Assembly (NCBI GenBank): GCA_946480245.1
Contig: CAMLIZ010000071.1
Span: forward strand, 1-21,860
Length of the DNA stretch: 21,860 bases
Reading direction: 5' to 3'
DNA from: an uncultured Pseudomonadota bacterium
Lineage (GTDB): Bacteria > Pseudomonadota > Gammaproteobacteria > Burkholderiales > Burkholderiaceae
The translations under genes were made by a program, and so were the position numbers. A model generated the notes under the pieces. The model was not told where the DNA came from, did not search any database, and was given only the letters and a program-made list of their open reading frames with translations. This document shows, piece by piece, positions 13,251-21,620 of the stretch (positions within the stretch are counted from its first letter, which is position 1; the number at the start of each line of letters is the position of its first letter).

Positions 13251-15131
13251 CTAGCGCGCCGACAGCGCCTCCCAGCGCTCGAGTGCCGCCATCAGCTGCT
13301 CCTCGATCTGCGCATAGCGCGCCTGCAGCTGCGGCACGCGCTGCGGCTCTGCGATGTAGAGGTCGTTGCTCGCCAGCTGCTCGCCGAGCGTCTTCTGTTC
13401 CGCCTCCAGCGCCTCGATGCGCGCCGGCAGCTCGTCGAGTTCGCGCTGCTCCTTGTAGCTGAGCTTGCGGGTGGCGGCCGCGGCGGGCTTGCCCGGCGCC
13501 GGCGCAGCGGGCGCCGCGGCCGGCTTTGGCGCGGCCGCCTCCGCCGCTGCACGCGTGCGGCTGCGCTGCAGCTTCCAGTCCTCGTAGCCGCCCTCGTATT
13601 CGCGCCACAGGCCCGGGCGCGTGTCGCCCTCCCACGCGATCGTGCTGGTGACCACGTTGTCGAGGAAGCGCCGGTCGTGGCTGACGAGGAAGACGGTGCC
13701 GTTGTACGACTGCAGCAACTCCTCCAGCAGCTCCAGCGTCTCGATGTCGAGGTCGTTGGTGGGCTCGTCGAGCACCAGCACGTTGGCCGGCAGCGCGAAC
13801 AGGCGCGCCAGCAGCAGGCGGTTGCGCTCGCCGCCGCTCAAGGTGCGAACCGGCGAGTTGGCGCGCGCCGGCGAAAACAGGAAGTCGCCGAGGTAGCTCA
13901 TCACGTGCTTGCGCTGGCCGCCGAACTCCACCCATTCGCTGCCCGGGCTGATGGTGTCGGCCAGGGTGGCTTCCAGATCGAGCGCCGCGCGCATCTGGTC
14001 GAAGTAGGCCACCTGCAGCTTGGTGCCGCGGCGCACGCTGCCGCTGCTCGGCTCGAGCTCGCCGAGGATGATCTTGAGCAGGCTGGTCTTGCCCGCGCCG
14101 TTGGGCCCGATCAGGCCCACCTTGTCGCCGCGCAGGATGGTGGCGCTGAAGTCGTCGATCAGCAGGCGTTCGCCGAAGCGCATCGACACATGCTTCAGCT
14201 CCGCGACGATCTTGCCGCTGGGCGCGCCGGCGTCCAGCTCCAGCCGCACCTGGCCCAATTGCTCGCGCCGCCGCGCGCGCTCCTCGCGCAGCTTCACCAG
14301 GCGCTGCACGCGGCTCACGCTGCGCGTGCGGCGCGCCTCCACGCCCTTGCGGATCCACACCTCTTCCTGCGCCAGCAGCTTGTCGGCGCGCGCGCTGGCC
14401 AGCGCCTCGGCCTCCAGCTCGCGCTGCTTGGCGGCCTCGAAGGCCGCGAAGTTGCCCGGGTAGCTGCGCAACTGGCCGCGATCGAGCTCGACGATGCGCG
14501 TGGCCACGGCGTCGATGAAGGCGCGGTCGTGCGAGATCAGCACGATCGCGCCGCGGAAGCCGGTCAGCAGATCCTGCAGCCACTCGATCGCGTCCAGGTC
14601 CAGGTGGTTGGTGGGTTCGTCGAGCAGCAGCAGCTCGGGCGCGGCCACCAGCGCCTGCGCCAGCGCCACGCGCTTCTTGGTGCCGCCCGACAGCGCATCG
14701 ACCTGCGCGCCCGCATCCAGGTTGAGCCGGTGCAGCACCTCCTCCACGCGCTGCTCCCAGGTCCAGCCGTCCAGTGCCTCGATGCGCGTCTGCAGCGCGT
14801 CGAGGTCTTCATCGGGCGCATGCGCCTCGTAGCGCGCGCGCAAGGCCTTGGCCTCGGCCACGCCTTCGCTCACGGCCTCGAACACCGTGTGGCCCGGCTC
14901 GAACTGCGGCTCCTGCGGCACGTAGTAGCGGCGCAGCCCCTGCTGCAGCTGCAGCAGCCCGTCGTCCGGCTTCTCCAGCCCGGCCAGGATCTTCAGCAGC
15001 GAGGACTTGCCGGCACCGTTGCGGCCGATCAGGCCCACGCGCTCGCCGTTGTCCAGCGACAGGCCGGCGCCGTCGAGCAGCGGCACGTGGCCATAGGCGA
15101 GATGGGCATTCGAAAGCGTGAGCAGGGCCAT
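13251..15131 (-). CDS. uup: ABC-F family ATPase Uup
   Basis: 626 residues, with two ATP-binding cassettes and no membrane domain. Cassette 1 has Walker A GRNGAGKS (36-43), signature LSGGTKKRVALAQAL and Walker B LLLLDEPTNHLD. Cassette 2 has GPNGAGKTS, LSGGERNRLLLARL and VLVLDEPTNDLD. An arginine-rich linker separates the cassettes. The last roughly 90 residues form an Ala/Pro-rich tether and a coiled-coil segment (KLSYKEQRELDELPARIEAL), the C-terminal domain typical of Uup. Uup acts in the cytoplasm and has been linked to ribosome function and to precise excision of transposons. The frame is open to 15236, but the MALLTLSNAHLAYG start at 15131 fits the family. The gene converges on the RibD_C-like gene (7-bp gap) and is divergent from the DUF1810-YbhB gene (53 bp). 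Confidence 0.92.
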   Translation of the reverse strand: MALLTLSNAHLAYGHVPLLDGAGLSLDNGERVGLIGRNGAGKSSLLKILAGLEKPDDGLLQLQQGLRRYYVPQEPQFEPGHTVFEAVSEGVAEAKALRARYEAHAPDEDLDALQTRIEALDGWTWEQRVEEVLHRLNLDAGAQVDALSGGTKKRVALAQALVAAPELLLLDEPTNHLDLDAIEWLQDLLTGFRGAIVLISHDRAFIDAVATRIVELDRGQLRSYPGNFAAFEAAKQRELEAEALASARADKLLAQEEVWIRKGVEARRTRSVSRVQRLVKLREERARRREQLGQVRLELDAGAPSGKIVAELKHVSMRFGERLLIDDFSATILRGDKVGLIGPNGAGKTSLLKIILGELEPSSGSVRRGTKLQVAYFDQMRAALDLEATLADTISPGSEWVEFGGQRKHVMSYLGDFLFSPARANSPVRTLSGGERNRLLLARLFALPANVLVLDEPTNDLDIETLELLEELLQSYNGTVFLVSHDRRFLDNVVTSTIAWEGDTRPGLWREYEGGYEDWKLQRSRTRAAAEAAAPKPAAAPAAPAPGKPAAAATRKLSYKEQRELDELPARIEALEAEQKTLGEQLASNDLYIAEPQRVPQLQARYAQIEEQLMAALERWEALSAR

Positions 15132-15184
15132 GGTGCGAGCGGGGACAACGAACCTGCGATTGTCATGCCTGCCACACTGACGCG

Positions 15185-16084
15185 ATGGAAGCCGACGACC
15201 CGCACGATCTGCAGCGCTTCGTGGCGGCGCAGGCACCGGTGCTGGCGCAGGTGCGCGCCGAGCTGGCCGCGGGCGCCAAGCGCAGCCACTGGATGTGGTT
15301 CGTGTTTCCGCAGCTGAAGGCGTTGGGCCGCAGCGCCACCGCGCGGCACTTCGGGCTGGCGTCGCTGGCCGAAGCGCAAGCCTACTGGTGCCATCCGCTG
15401 CTCGGCCCGCAGCTGAAGGAATGCGTGTTGCTCGCGCTCGGCTCGGGCGAGCCCGACCCGCACCGCCTGTTCGGCTCGCCGGACGACCTGAAATTCCGCT
15501 CGTGCCTGACGCTGTTCGAGCGCGCCGCGCCCGACGAACCGCTGTTCGCCGCGGCGCTGGCGCAGTGCTACGGCGGCCAGCGCGACCCGTTGACGCTGAA
15601 GGAGCTGCCCATGCCGATGGACCTGCATTCCCCGGCCTTCGAAGCGCAGGCCGAGATCCCCGCGCAATACACCTGCGAGGGCCGCGACGTCGCGCCGCCG
15701 CTCAGCTGGCAAGGCGTGCCGCAAGGCACGAAGAGCCTGGCGCTGATCGTCGACGATCCCGACGCACCCGACCCGGCCAAGCCCCAGCGCACCTGGGTGC
15801 ACTGGGTGGCCTACGACATCCCGCCGCAGACCACCGGGCTGCCCGAGGGCGGTGCACTGCCGAGCGACGCGCGCAGCGGCCAGAACGACTGGCACAAGAG
15901 CGGCTATGGCGGCCCCTGCCCGCCGATCGGCCGGCATCGCTACTTCTTCAAGCTGTACGCGCTCGACACCGCGCTGGGCGCCTTGCCCGCGCCCACCAAG
16001 GCCGGCGTGGAGCAGGCGATGAAAGGCCATGTGCTGGCGCAGGCGCAGCTGATCGGCACCTACCAGAAGAAGAAGCCGCAGTAG
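15185..16084 (+). CDS. DUF1810 - YbhB/YbcL (PEBP) in-frame fusion protein
   Basis: 299 residues in one uninterrupted frame containing two families that are normally separate proteins. Residues 1-140 are DUF1810: SHWMWFVFPQLKALG (34-48), AYWCHPLLGPQLKE (66-79), DDLKFRSCLTLF (100-111) and GGQRDPLTLKEL, where such proteins usually end. Residues 143-299 are a YbhB/YbcL Raf-kinase-inhibitor-like (PEBP) protein: MDLHSPAF, IPAQYTCEGRDVAPPLSW, the DPDAPDP ligand-site motif (191-197), WVHWVAYDIP (204-213), GYGGPCPP (240-247) and HRYFFKLYALD (251-261). At the junction AAGGAG (15599-15604) lies 6 nt before an in-frame ATG (15611), so a separate 157-residue YbhB protein may also be made. The upstream ATG at 15185 has a poor ribosome binding site. 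No signal peptide is seen. Functions of both families in bacteria are poorly known. Confidence 0.85.
   Translation: MEADDPHDLQRFVAAQAPVLAQVRAELAAGAKRSHWMWFVFPQLKALGRSATARHFGLASLAEAQAYWCHPLLGPQLKECVLLALGSGEPDPHRLFGSPDDLKFRSCLTLFERAAPDEPLFAAALAQCYGGQRDPLTLKELPMPMDLHSPAFEAQAEIPAQYTCEGRDVAPPLSWQGVPQGTKSLALIVDDPDAPDPAKPQRTWVHWVAYDIPPQTTGLPEGGALPSDARSGQNDWHKSGYGGPCPPIGRHRYFFKLYALDTALGALPAPTKAGVEQAMKGHVLAQAQLIGTYQKKKPQ
15599..15613 (+). promoter_or_regulatory. Internal ribosome binding site and start at the DUF1810-YbhB junction
   Basis: AAGGAG at 15599-15604, spacer CTGCCC, ATG at 15611-15613, with a second ATG at 15617. The initiation context is much better than at the start of the long frame, and lies exactly where a free-standing YbhB protein would begin. 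It suggests either dual expression or that two overlapping genes were merged by loss of a stop codon. Confidence 0.6.
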
Positions 16085-16099
16085 CTGCGGCTGGACCCT

Positions 16100-17242
16100 T
16101 CAGCGGATGAAGCGACCTCCCGGCCCCACGATGAGCAGGTCCACGTAGTTCGAACCGTGGTGCTGGGTGGGACTGAAGTTGAGCTGGAAGCCGCCCAGGT
16201 CCACCTTGCCCATCGCCTCGATCGCGGCCGGCAAGGTTTGCGCGGTGACGTTGCGGCCGGCGCGGTGCAGGGTCTCCAGCAGCACGCGCATGTTGAGGTA
16301 GCCGAAGAAGTGGTCGAAGTCGACCGGCAGGTGCGCCTTGTCCATCGCAGCGCGATAGTCGCGCGTCAAGGGCGTGGTGGCCTGCATCGGGTACGGCAGG
16401 TTCTGCGTGAACGCCAGGCCGCGGGCGTCGTCGCCCAGCGCAGCGATCAAGGGTTTCGCGTTGGCGATCGACGGCGCGTACACCGGCACGCCGATGTACT
16501 GACGCGCCGCGCGCACGAACGGCACCAGCGCCGGCCCGAAGGCCATGAAGATCACGCCGTTGGGCCGCGCGGCGGCCAGCGTCTGGCACACCGGCACCGA
16601 CTGCTGGCCCGGGATGTCCAGCGGTGCCTTGGCCACCAGCGTGGCGCCCTGCTCCTTGCACACCGCCTCCACCACCGGCAGCATCAGCTGCCCGAAGGGG
16701 CTGTCGTGATAGGCCAGGGCAATGCGCGTGCGGCCCACGGTGGCCAGGTTGCGCACCATCGCCACCACCTCGTCGGTGTAGCTGGCCATCGCGGTGAAGA
16801 AGTACGGATGCTGCTTCATGCGCAGCACCGGCGCACCCGTGTACACGCCCACCAGCGGCACCTTCTTCTCGTCGAGCAGCGGCAGCACGGCACCCACGTT
16901 GGCGGTGCTGGCCAGGCCGAACAGCGCCGTCACGTGCTCCTGGTCGATCAGGCGATTGACGTTCTCGACGCAGCGCTTCGGGTCGTAGGCATCGTCGAGC
17001 GTGATCAGCCGCACCTTGCGGCCACCGACGCCGCCCTTGCGATTGAATTCGTCGAGCGCCAGCTGCTGCCCCTTGAGCACGGCCACCAGCGTCGACGCGA
17101 GCGGGCCGCTGAGGTGGGCGCTCTGGCCGATCACGATGTCGTCCATCGTCGAGGCCGTCGCACGGGTGGCGGCCAGCGGCGCCACGGCAGAGGCGGCTAG
17201 CAGGCGCAGGCAGGCGCGGCGAACGGGATCGGTTCGGAACAT
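16100..17242 (-). CDS. ABC transporter substrate-binding protein (Leu/Ile/Val-binding type, Peripla_BP_6)
   Basis: 380 residues from the ATG whose complement is 17240-17242, with AAGGAG on the minus strand just upstream. Residues 1-30 are an export signal: arginines R8R9, a hydrophobic AAASAV-like core and a likely cleavage near ATA (28-30). The twin arginine allows a Tat route, but Sec is equally possible. The mature protein has LivK-type blocks: IVIGQSAHLSGPLAST at the start, LALDEFNRKGGVGGRKVRLI, DDAYDPKRCVENVNRLID, a FGLASTANVGAVLPLL segment and VGVYTGAPVLR. Members bind branched amino acids, amides, aromatic acids or other small carboxylates in the periplasm. No permease or ATPase gene is adjacent, so it is an orphan component in this window. 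It converges on the DUF1810-YbhB gene with a 15-bp gap. Confidence 0.88.
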   Translation of the reverse strand: MFRTDPVRRACLRLLAASAVAPLAATRATASTMDDIVIGQSAHLSGPLASTLVAVLKGQQLALDEFNRKGGVGGRKVRLITLDDAYDPKRCVENVNRLIDQEHVTALFGLASTANVGAVLPLLDEKKVPLVGVYTGAPVLRMKQHPYFFTAMASYTDEVVAMVRNLATVGRTRIALAYHDSPFGQLMLPVVEAVCKEQGATLVAKAPLDIPGQQSVPVCQTLAAARPNGVIFMAFGPALVPFVRAARQYIGVPVYAPSIANAKPLIAALGDDARGLAFTQNLPYPMQATTPLTRDYRAAMDKAHLPVDFDHFFGYLNMRVLLETLHRAGRNVTAQTLPAAIEAMGKVDLGGFQLNFSPTQHHGSNYVDLLIVGPGGRFIR

Positions 17243-17445
17243 GGTCCAGGTCTCCTTGGGTGTGCACGCATGGCGGTCCGTCGTGCCCGCTGCGCCGTGC
17301 GGCGGCGGGCGTGGGGCGCACACTAAATGGCGGCACCGGGTCGGCCTTGTCGCCCGAGCGACATCGGCGCTGCGGGCAGGCGCGCCGGTGCGCAAACCTG
17401 CACAGCGGCAAGGGAAACCCCGGGGGCGACCCGGCAGGGCCGGTG

Positions 17446-18390
17446 TCAGCCGACGACGCGTTCCAGCGCGTCGATGAACATCGCCGGCACGTCGAAGCCG
17501 GTCTGCTGCTGGATTTCCTGGAAGCAGGTGGGGCTGGTGACGTTGATCTCGGTCAGGCAGTTGCCGATCACGTCCACGCCCGCGAACAGCATGCCGCGCG
17601 GGCCCAGCACACGGCCGATCTCGAGGCCGATCTCACGGTCGCGCTCGCTCAGCGGCTGCGCCACGCCCTTGCCGCCGGCGGCCAGGTTGCCGCGGATCTC
17701 GCTGCCCTGCGGGATGCGGGCCAGCGAGTACGGCACCACTTCGCCGCCGATCACCAGCACGCGCTTGTCGCCCTGCGCGATCTCGCTGAGATAGCGCTGC
17801 ACCATGATGGTCTGCGTGCCGCCGCGGTTCAGGGTCTCGACGATGGCGCCCAGGTTCAGCCCGTCAGGGCCGACGCGGAAGATGCCCATGCCGCCCATGC
17901 CGTCCAGCGGCTTCAGGATGATGTCCTTGTGCTCGGCGTGGAAGGCGTGGATGGCCTTGGGGTCGCGCGCCACCAGCGTGGGCGGCGCGAACTGCGGGAA
18001 CTCCATGATCGCCAGCTTCTCGGGGTGGTCGCGCAGCGCGCGCGGCTTGTTGAGCACGGTGGCGCCCTCGCGCTCGGCCTGCTCCAGCAGGTGCGTGGCG
18101 TAGAAGTACTCGCTGTCGAACGGCGGATCCTTGCGCATCAGCACCGCGCCGAAGCCGGCCAGCTCGCGCACCTCGTGGCTCGGCGCGTCGAACCAGTGAT
18201 GCGGGTCGCCGGTCAGCACCACCTGCCGGCAGCGCGCCTTCACGCGCTCGCCGCTCTGCCACTGCAGCTGCACCGGCTCGCAGGCCCACAGCACGTGACC
18301 GCGGCGCGCCGCCTCGCGCATCATCGCGAAGGTGGTGTCCTTGTAGGTCTTGAAGTGCTCCAGCGGGTCGGCGACGAACAGCAGTTCCAT
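17446..18390 (-). CDS. gshB: Glutathione synthase
   Basis: 314 residues, the standard length of proteobacterial GshB, which joins gamma-glutamylcysteine and glycine using ATP in the second step of glutathione synthesis. It has the N-terminal GshB domain (MELLFVADPLEHFKTYKDTT), the substrate-binding MRKDPPFD (85-92), and an ATP-grasp domain with K160 and the glycine-rich loop PLDGMGGMG (161-169). Also present are RGNLAAGG (233-240) and the metal/ATP site EINVTSPT (281-288). The start follows the benE stop by 8 bp, indicating one transcript. The partner gene gshA lies further upstream in the same direction, with kup and benE between them. The 203-bp gap between the gshB stop and the next gene downstream on this strand (the substrate-binding protein) shows GC-rich hairpins but no convincing T-tailed terminator. 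Confidence 0.95.
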   Translation of the reverse strand: MELLFVADPLEHFKTYKDTTFAMMREAARRGHVLWACEPVQLQWQSGERVKARCRQVVLTGDPHHWFDAPSHEVRELAGFGAVLMRKDPPFDSEYFYATHLLEQAEREGATVLNKPRALRDHPEKLAIMEFPQFAPPTLVARDPKAIHAFHAEHKDIILKPLDGMGGMGIFRVGPDGLNLGAIVETLNRGGTQTIMVQRYLSEIAQGDKRVLVIGGEVVPYSLARIPQGSEIRGNLAAGGKGVAQPLSERDREIGLEIGRVLGPRGMLFAGVDVIGNCLTEINVTSPTCFQEIQQQTGFDVPAMFIDALERVVG

Positions 18391-18398
18391 GGTGGGCT

Positions 18399-19571
18399 CT
18401 AGCGAGTGCGGCGCCAGTTTTGCACAGTGGCGGCGATCGCGCCGGCCACCACGCCCCAGAAGGGTGATCCCACGTGCGCCAGCGTCACACCGCTGAGCGT
18501 GACGAGAAACGTGATCAGCGCCGCGTCGCGCCCGTGCTCGTCCTTCATCGCGAGGCCGAGCGCACCGCCGATCGTGCCGAGGAGCGCGAAGCCGGCCACC
18601 GCCAGCACCAGTTCCTTGGGGAACGCGGCGATCAAGCCGACCACCGCGCCGCCGAGCAGCCCCAGCACGATGTAGAACACGCCGGCCATCACCGAGGCCA
18701 TGTAGCGGCGCCGCGGATCCTCGTGCGCCTCGCGGCCCATGCAGATGGCGGCGGTGATCGCGGCCAGGTTGAAGGCATAGCCGCCGAAGGGCGCCAGCAC
18801 CAAGGTGGCCACACCGGTGGTGGCCACCACCGGCGACACCGGCGTGTCGTAGCCGTTGGCGCGCTGCGCGGCCACGCCGGGCAGGTTCTGCGAGGCCATG
18901 GTCACCACGAACAGCGGCAATGCCAGGCTCACCAAGCCTTGCAGGCTGAAGTGCGGCGTCACGAACACCGGCACCGCCATGCGCCACTGCACGGCATCGA
19001 GATGAAGTTGGCCTTGCGCACCGGCGATCGCCACGCCGGCCAGCAGCACTGCCGGCACCGCATAGCGCGGCAGCATGCGGCGCGCGACCAGGTACACCGC
19101 CAGCATGCCGCCCACCAGCAGCGCCTGCGTCTGCAACGACAGGAACGCGTCGAGTGCAAAGCGCGCCAGCACGCCCGCCAGCAGCGCTGCGGCCAGCCCT
19201 TGCGGGATGCGGTTCATCACGCGCGCGAACCAGCCGCTGGCGCCGGCCAGCAGGATCAACGCCCCGCACACGATGAATGCGGCCACGCCGTCGGCCATCC
19301 CCAGCCCGCCGCCGGCGGTGGCCAGCACCGCGGCGCCCGGCGTGGACCACGCGGTGAGCACCGGCTGCCGGTAGTACAGGCTCAGGCCGGCGCTGGTCAG
19401 GCCCATGCCCAGCCCGAGCGCCCACATCCACGAGCTCAGCTGCCCGGGCGTGGCGCCCAGCGCATGCGCCGCCTGGAACACGAGCACCACCGAGCTGGTG
19501 AAGCCCACCAGCACCGCGACGAAGCCGGCCACCACGGCCGACAGCGACAGATCCCTCAACATGCTTTTCAT
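18399..19571 (-). CDS. benE: BenE family benzoate/H+ symporter-like transporter
   Basis: 390 residues with about 12 hydrophobic segments and very few charged residues between them, as expected for an inner-membrane secondary transporter. Family hallmarks are the N-terminal LSAVVAGFVAVLVGFTSSV, WMWALGLGMGLTS, the conserved TAWSTPGAA loop, and the LPLFVVTMASQNLPG, SPVVATTGVATLVLAPFGGYAFNLAAITAAIC and AGVFYIVLGLLGG segments. BenE proteins are annotated as benzoate/proton symporters, but most homologues have not been tested and the true substrate may differ. No benzoate catabolism genes (benABC, catA, box) are in the window. It sits 34 bp downstream of kup and 8 bp upstream of gshB on the same strand, so it appears to be part of that operon. 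A second in-frame ATG at codon 4 is an alternative start. Confidence 0.87.
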   Translation of the reverse strand: MKSMLRDLSLSAVVAGFVAVLVGFTSSVVLVFQAAHALGATPGQLSSWMWALGLGMGLTSAGLSLYYRQPVLTAWSTPGAAVLATAGGGLGMADGVAAFIVCGALILLAGASGWFARVMNRIPQGLAAALLAGVLARFALDAFLSLQTQALLVGGMLAVYLVARRMLPRYAVPAVLLAGVAIAGAQGQLHLDAVQWRMAVPVFVTPHFSLQGLVSLALPLFVVTMASQNLPGVAAQRANGYDTPVSPVVATTGVATLVLAPFGGYAFNLAAITAAICMGREAHEDPRRRYMASVMAGVFYIVLGLLGGAVVGLIAAFPKELVLAVAGFALLGTIGGALGLAMKDEHGRDAALITFLVTLSGVTLAHVGSPFWGVVAGAIAATVQNWRRTR

Positions 19572-19605
19572 CGTGGCCGCCGGTGGGCGTGCTGCGCAAG
19601 GAACG

Positions 19606-21495
19606 CTAGATCTCGACCTTGGCGCCCAGTTCCACGACGCGGTTGGACGGCAGGTGCAGGAAATCCGCTGCCGCCGCCGCGTTGCGGTGCATGCTGGCGA
19701 ACAGCTTCTCGCGCCACATCGCCATGCCGTCGCCGAAGGTGGGGATCACAACGTCGCGCGACAGGAAGTAGCTGGTTTCCATGTCGTCGAGCACCACGCC
19801 GCGTCCTTGCAGCAGCTTCAGCGCCTCCGGCACATCGGGGTCGTTCTTGAAGCCGAAGTTCAGCGTCACGGCCCAGCAGCTGTGGCCGAGCGACTCGATC
19901 GCGATGCGCTTGTTGAAGCCGATCCACGGCACCTCATGGTGCTTCACGTGCACGAACAGGTTCTGCTCGTGCAGCACCTTGTTGTGCTTGAGGTTGTGCA
20001 TCATCGCGTTCGGCGTGAGGCCGGGTTCGCCGACCAGGAACACCGCCGTGCCGGTCACGCGCACCGGTGGGCTGATGAACACTGCGTCGAGGAAGCTGGG
20101 CAGATCGATCGCCTCGCTGCGCAGGCGGTCGCTCATGATCGTGCGGCCCTGCTTCCACGTGAGCATCAGCGTGAACATGCCGCAGCCGATGACCAGCGGG
20201 AACCAGCCGCCGCCCGGCAGCTTGAGCGTGTTGGAGGCGAAGAAGGTGACGTCGATGACGAAGAAGAAGCCGGTGGCCAGCACGGAGAGCACCAGCGGAA
20301 AGCGCCAGCCATAGCGGATCACGAAGAAGGTCATCACCGTGGTGATCGTCATGTCCAGCGTCACTGCGATGCCGTAGGCGTTGGCCAGCTTGGAGCTGGA
20401 GCCGAACAGCACCACCGCGAGCACGATGAACACGAACAGACCCCAGTTGACGAAGGGCACGTAGATCTGGCCCGTGTCGCGCACCGAGGTGTGCTTGATG
20501 TGCATGCGCGGCAGCAGCCCGAGCTGGATGGCCTGCTTGGTGACCGAGAACGCCGCCGAGATCAAGGCCTGCGACGCGATCACCGCGGCCATCGTGGCCA
20601 GCAGCAGCAGCGGCAGCCCGGCCCAGGAGGGCGCCATCAGGTAGAACGGGTTCTCCACGGCCTTCGGGTTCATCAGGAGCATCGCGCCCTGGCCGAAGTA
20701 GTTGATCACCAGTGCCGGCATCACGAAGGCATACCAGGCGATGCGGATCGGCACCTTGCCGAAGTGCCCCATGTCCGCATAGAGCGCCTCGCCGCCGGTC
20801 ACCACCAGCACCACCGCGCCCAGCGCCACGAAGGCCACCCAGCCGTGGTGGGCGAAGAAGCGCAGCGCGTGCAGCGGGTTCAGCGCCGTCAGCACCGAGG
20901 GGTTGTCCAGGATGTGCGGCAGGCCGAGCGCGATCAGCACGATGAACCACACCAGCGTGATCGGGCCGAAGGCCTTGCCGATGCCGCCGGTGCCGAAGCG
21001 CTGCACGGCGAACAGCAGCGTCAGCACGACCAGCGCGATCGGCACGATGAAGTCGCCCAGGCCGGGCGCGATCACGCCCAGGCCTTCCACCGCGCCCATC
21101 ACCGAGATCGCCGGCGTGATGACGCCGTCGCCGTAGAACACGGCGGTGCCGAACATGCCGGCGGCCATCAGCGTGCGCCGCAGCTTGGGCTTGCCGCGCA
21201 CGGCGGTGGTGGCCAGCGCGAGCATGGCGATCAGGCCACCTTCGCCGTTGTTGTCCGCCCGCAGGATCAGCAGCACGTACTTCAGCGAGACGACCACGGT
21301 GATCGTCCAGAAGATCAGCGACAGCACGCCCAGGATGTTGGCGTGGCTCACCGGCACATGGCCGCCGGCGAACACTTCCTTCAGGGCGTAGAGCGGACTG
21401 GTACCGATGTCGCCGTAGACGACGCCCAGCGCGCCGAGCGTGAGGCCCGCCATCACGGCGGGACTGCGATGTGCAGTGGAATTCACGAGGAACAT
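19606..21495 (-). CDS. kup: Low-affinity potassium uptake protein Kup
   Basis: 629 residues from the ATG at complement 21493-21495, the usual Kup length. This inner-membrane K+/H+ symporter imports potassium. It shows the family signature [22 protein letters not shown] near the N terminus (21-42), a hydrophobic region of about 12 transmembrane segments over the first 430 or so residues, conserved ADNNGEGG and [19 protein letters not shown] blocks, and a hydrophilic cytoplasmic C terminus of roughly 180 residues. The frame is open up to 21603, but that extension is proline-rich and unlike the family. The ribosome binding site at 21495 is weak. A TTGACG/CACAAT pair upstream may be a promoter. 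The gene is 125 bp downstream of gshA and 34 bp upstream of benE. Confidence 0.94.
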   Translation of the reverse strand: MFLVNSTAHRSPAVMAGLTLGALGVVYGDIGTSPLYALKEVFAGGHVPVSHANILGVLSLIFWTITVVVSLKYVLLILRADNNGEGGLIAMLALATTAVRGKPKLRRTLMAAGMFGTAVFYGDGVITPAISVMGAVEGLGVIAPGLGDFIVPIALVVLTLLFAVQRFGTGGIGKAFGPITLVWFIVLIALGLPHILDNPSVLTALNPLHALRFFAHHGWVAFVALGAVVLVVTGGEALYADMGHFGKVPIRIAWYAFVMPALVINYFGQGAMLLMNPKAVENPFYLMAPSWAGLPLLLLATMAAVIASQALISAAFSVTKQAIQLGLLPRMHIKHTSVRDTGQIYVPFVNWGLFVFIVLAVVLFGSSSKLANAYGIAVTLDMTITTVMTFFVIRYGWRFPLVLSVLATGFFFVIDVTFFASNTLKLPGGGWFPLVIGCGMFTLMLTWKQGRTIMSDRLRSEAIDLPSFLDAVFISPPVRVTGTAVFLVGEPGLTPNAMMHNLKHNKVLHEQNLFVHVKHHEVPWIGFNKRIAIESLGHSCWAVTLNFGFKNDPDVPEALKLLQGRGVVLDDMETSYFLSRDVVIPTFGDGMAMWREKLFASMHRNAAAAADFLHLPSNRVVELGAKVEI

Positions 21496-21539
21496 GGCCG
21501 CGGCGGAAACCCACGGCGGCCGGTCACCAAAAGGGGGGT

Positions 21540-21570
21540 ATTGTGCGCCGCCGGTGCTGCAGTGCGTCAA
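21540..21570 (-). promoter_or_regulatory. Weak promoter candidate ahead of kup
   Basis: On the minus strand TTGACG (21570 to 21565) and CACAAT (21545 to 21540) are 19 bp apart, longer than the optimum of 17. It lies in the 125-bp gap between gshA and kup, one of the few AT-containing spots there. Confidence 0.3.
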
Positions 21571-21620
21571 GAATCCGCCCCCGGGCCTGGGGAGGGTGTG
21601 CACTTACCGGCGCGGCTGCG

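Noticed and set aside
11065..13254. Plus-strand open frame of 729 codons across the sigma factor, YCII and RibD_C genes
   Set aside because: It crosses three well supported genes and a promoter region, has low-complexity composition and no motif; a shadow frame.
17243..17445. Search for a small gene or sRNA in the 203-bp gap between gshB and the substrate-binding protein
   Set aside because: Only GC-rich sequence with self-complementary bits; no ribosome binding site with a plausible frame and no clear promoter-terminator pair.
17446..19599. Single 717-codon frame suggesting a fused protein ending in GshB
   Set aside because: The upstream two thirds is an out-of-frame reading of benE. GshB starts cleanly at 18390 with its family N terminus.
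21575..21600. Possible gshA terminator (C-run and G-run in the gshA-kup gap)
   Set aside because: The pairing is mostly runs of C and G with a poor loop and only a short T-rich stretch after it; not convincing as an intrinsic terminator.
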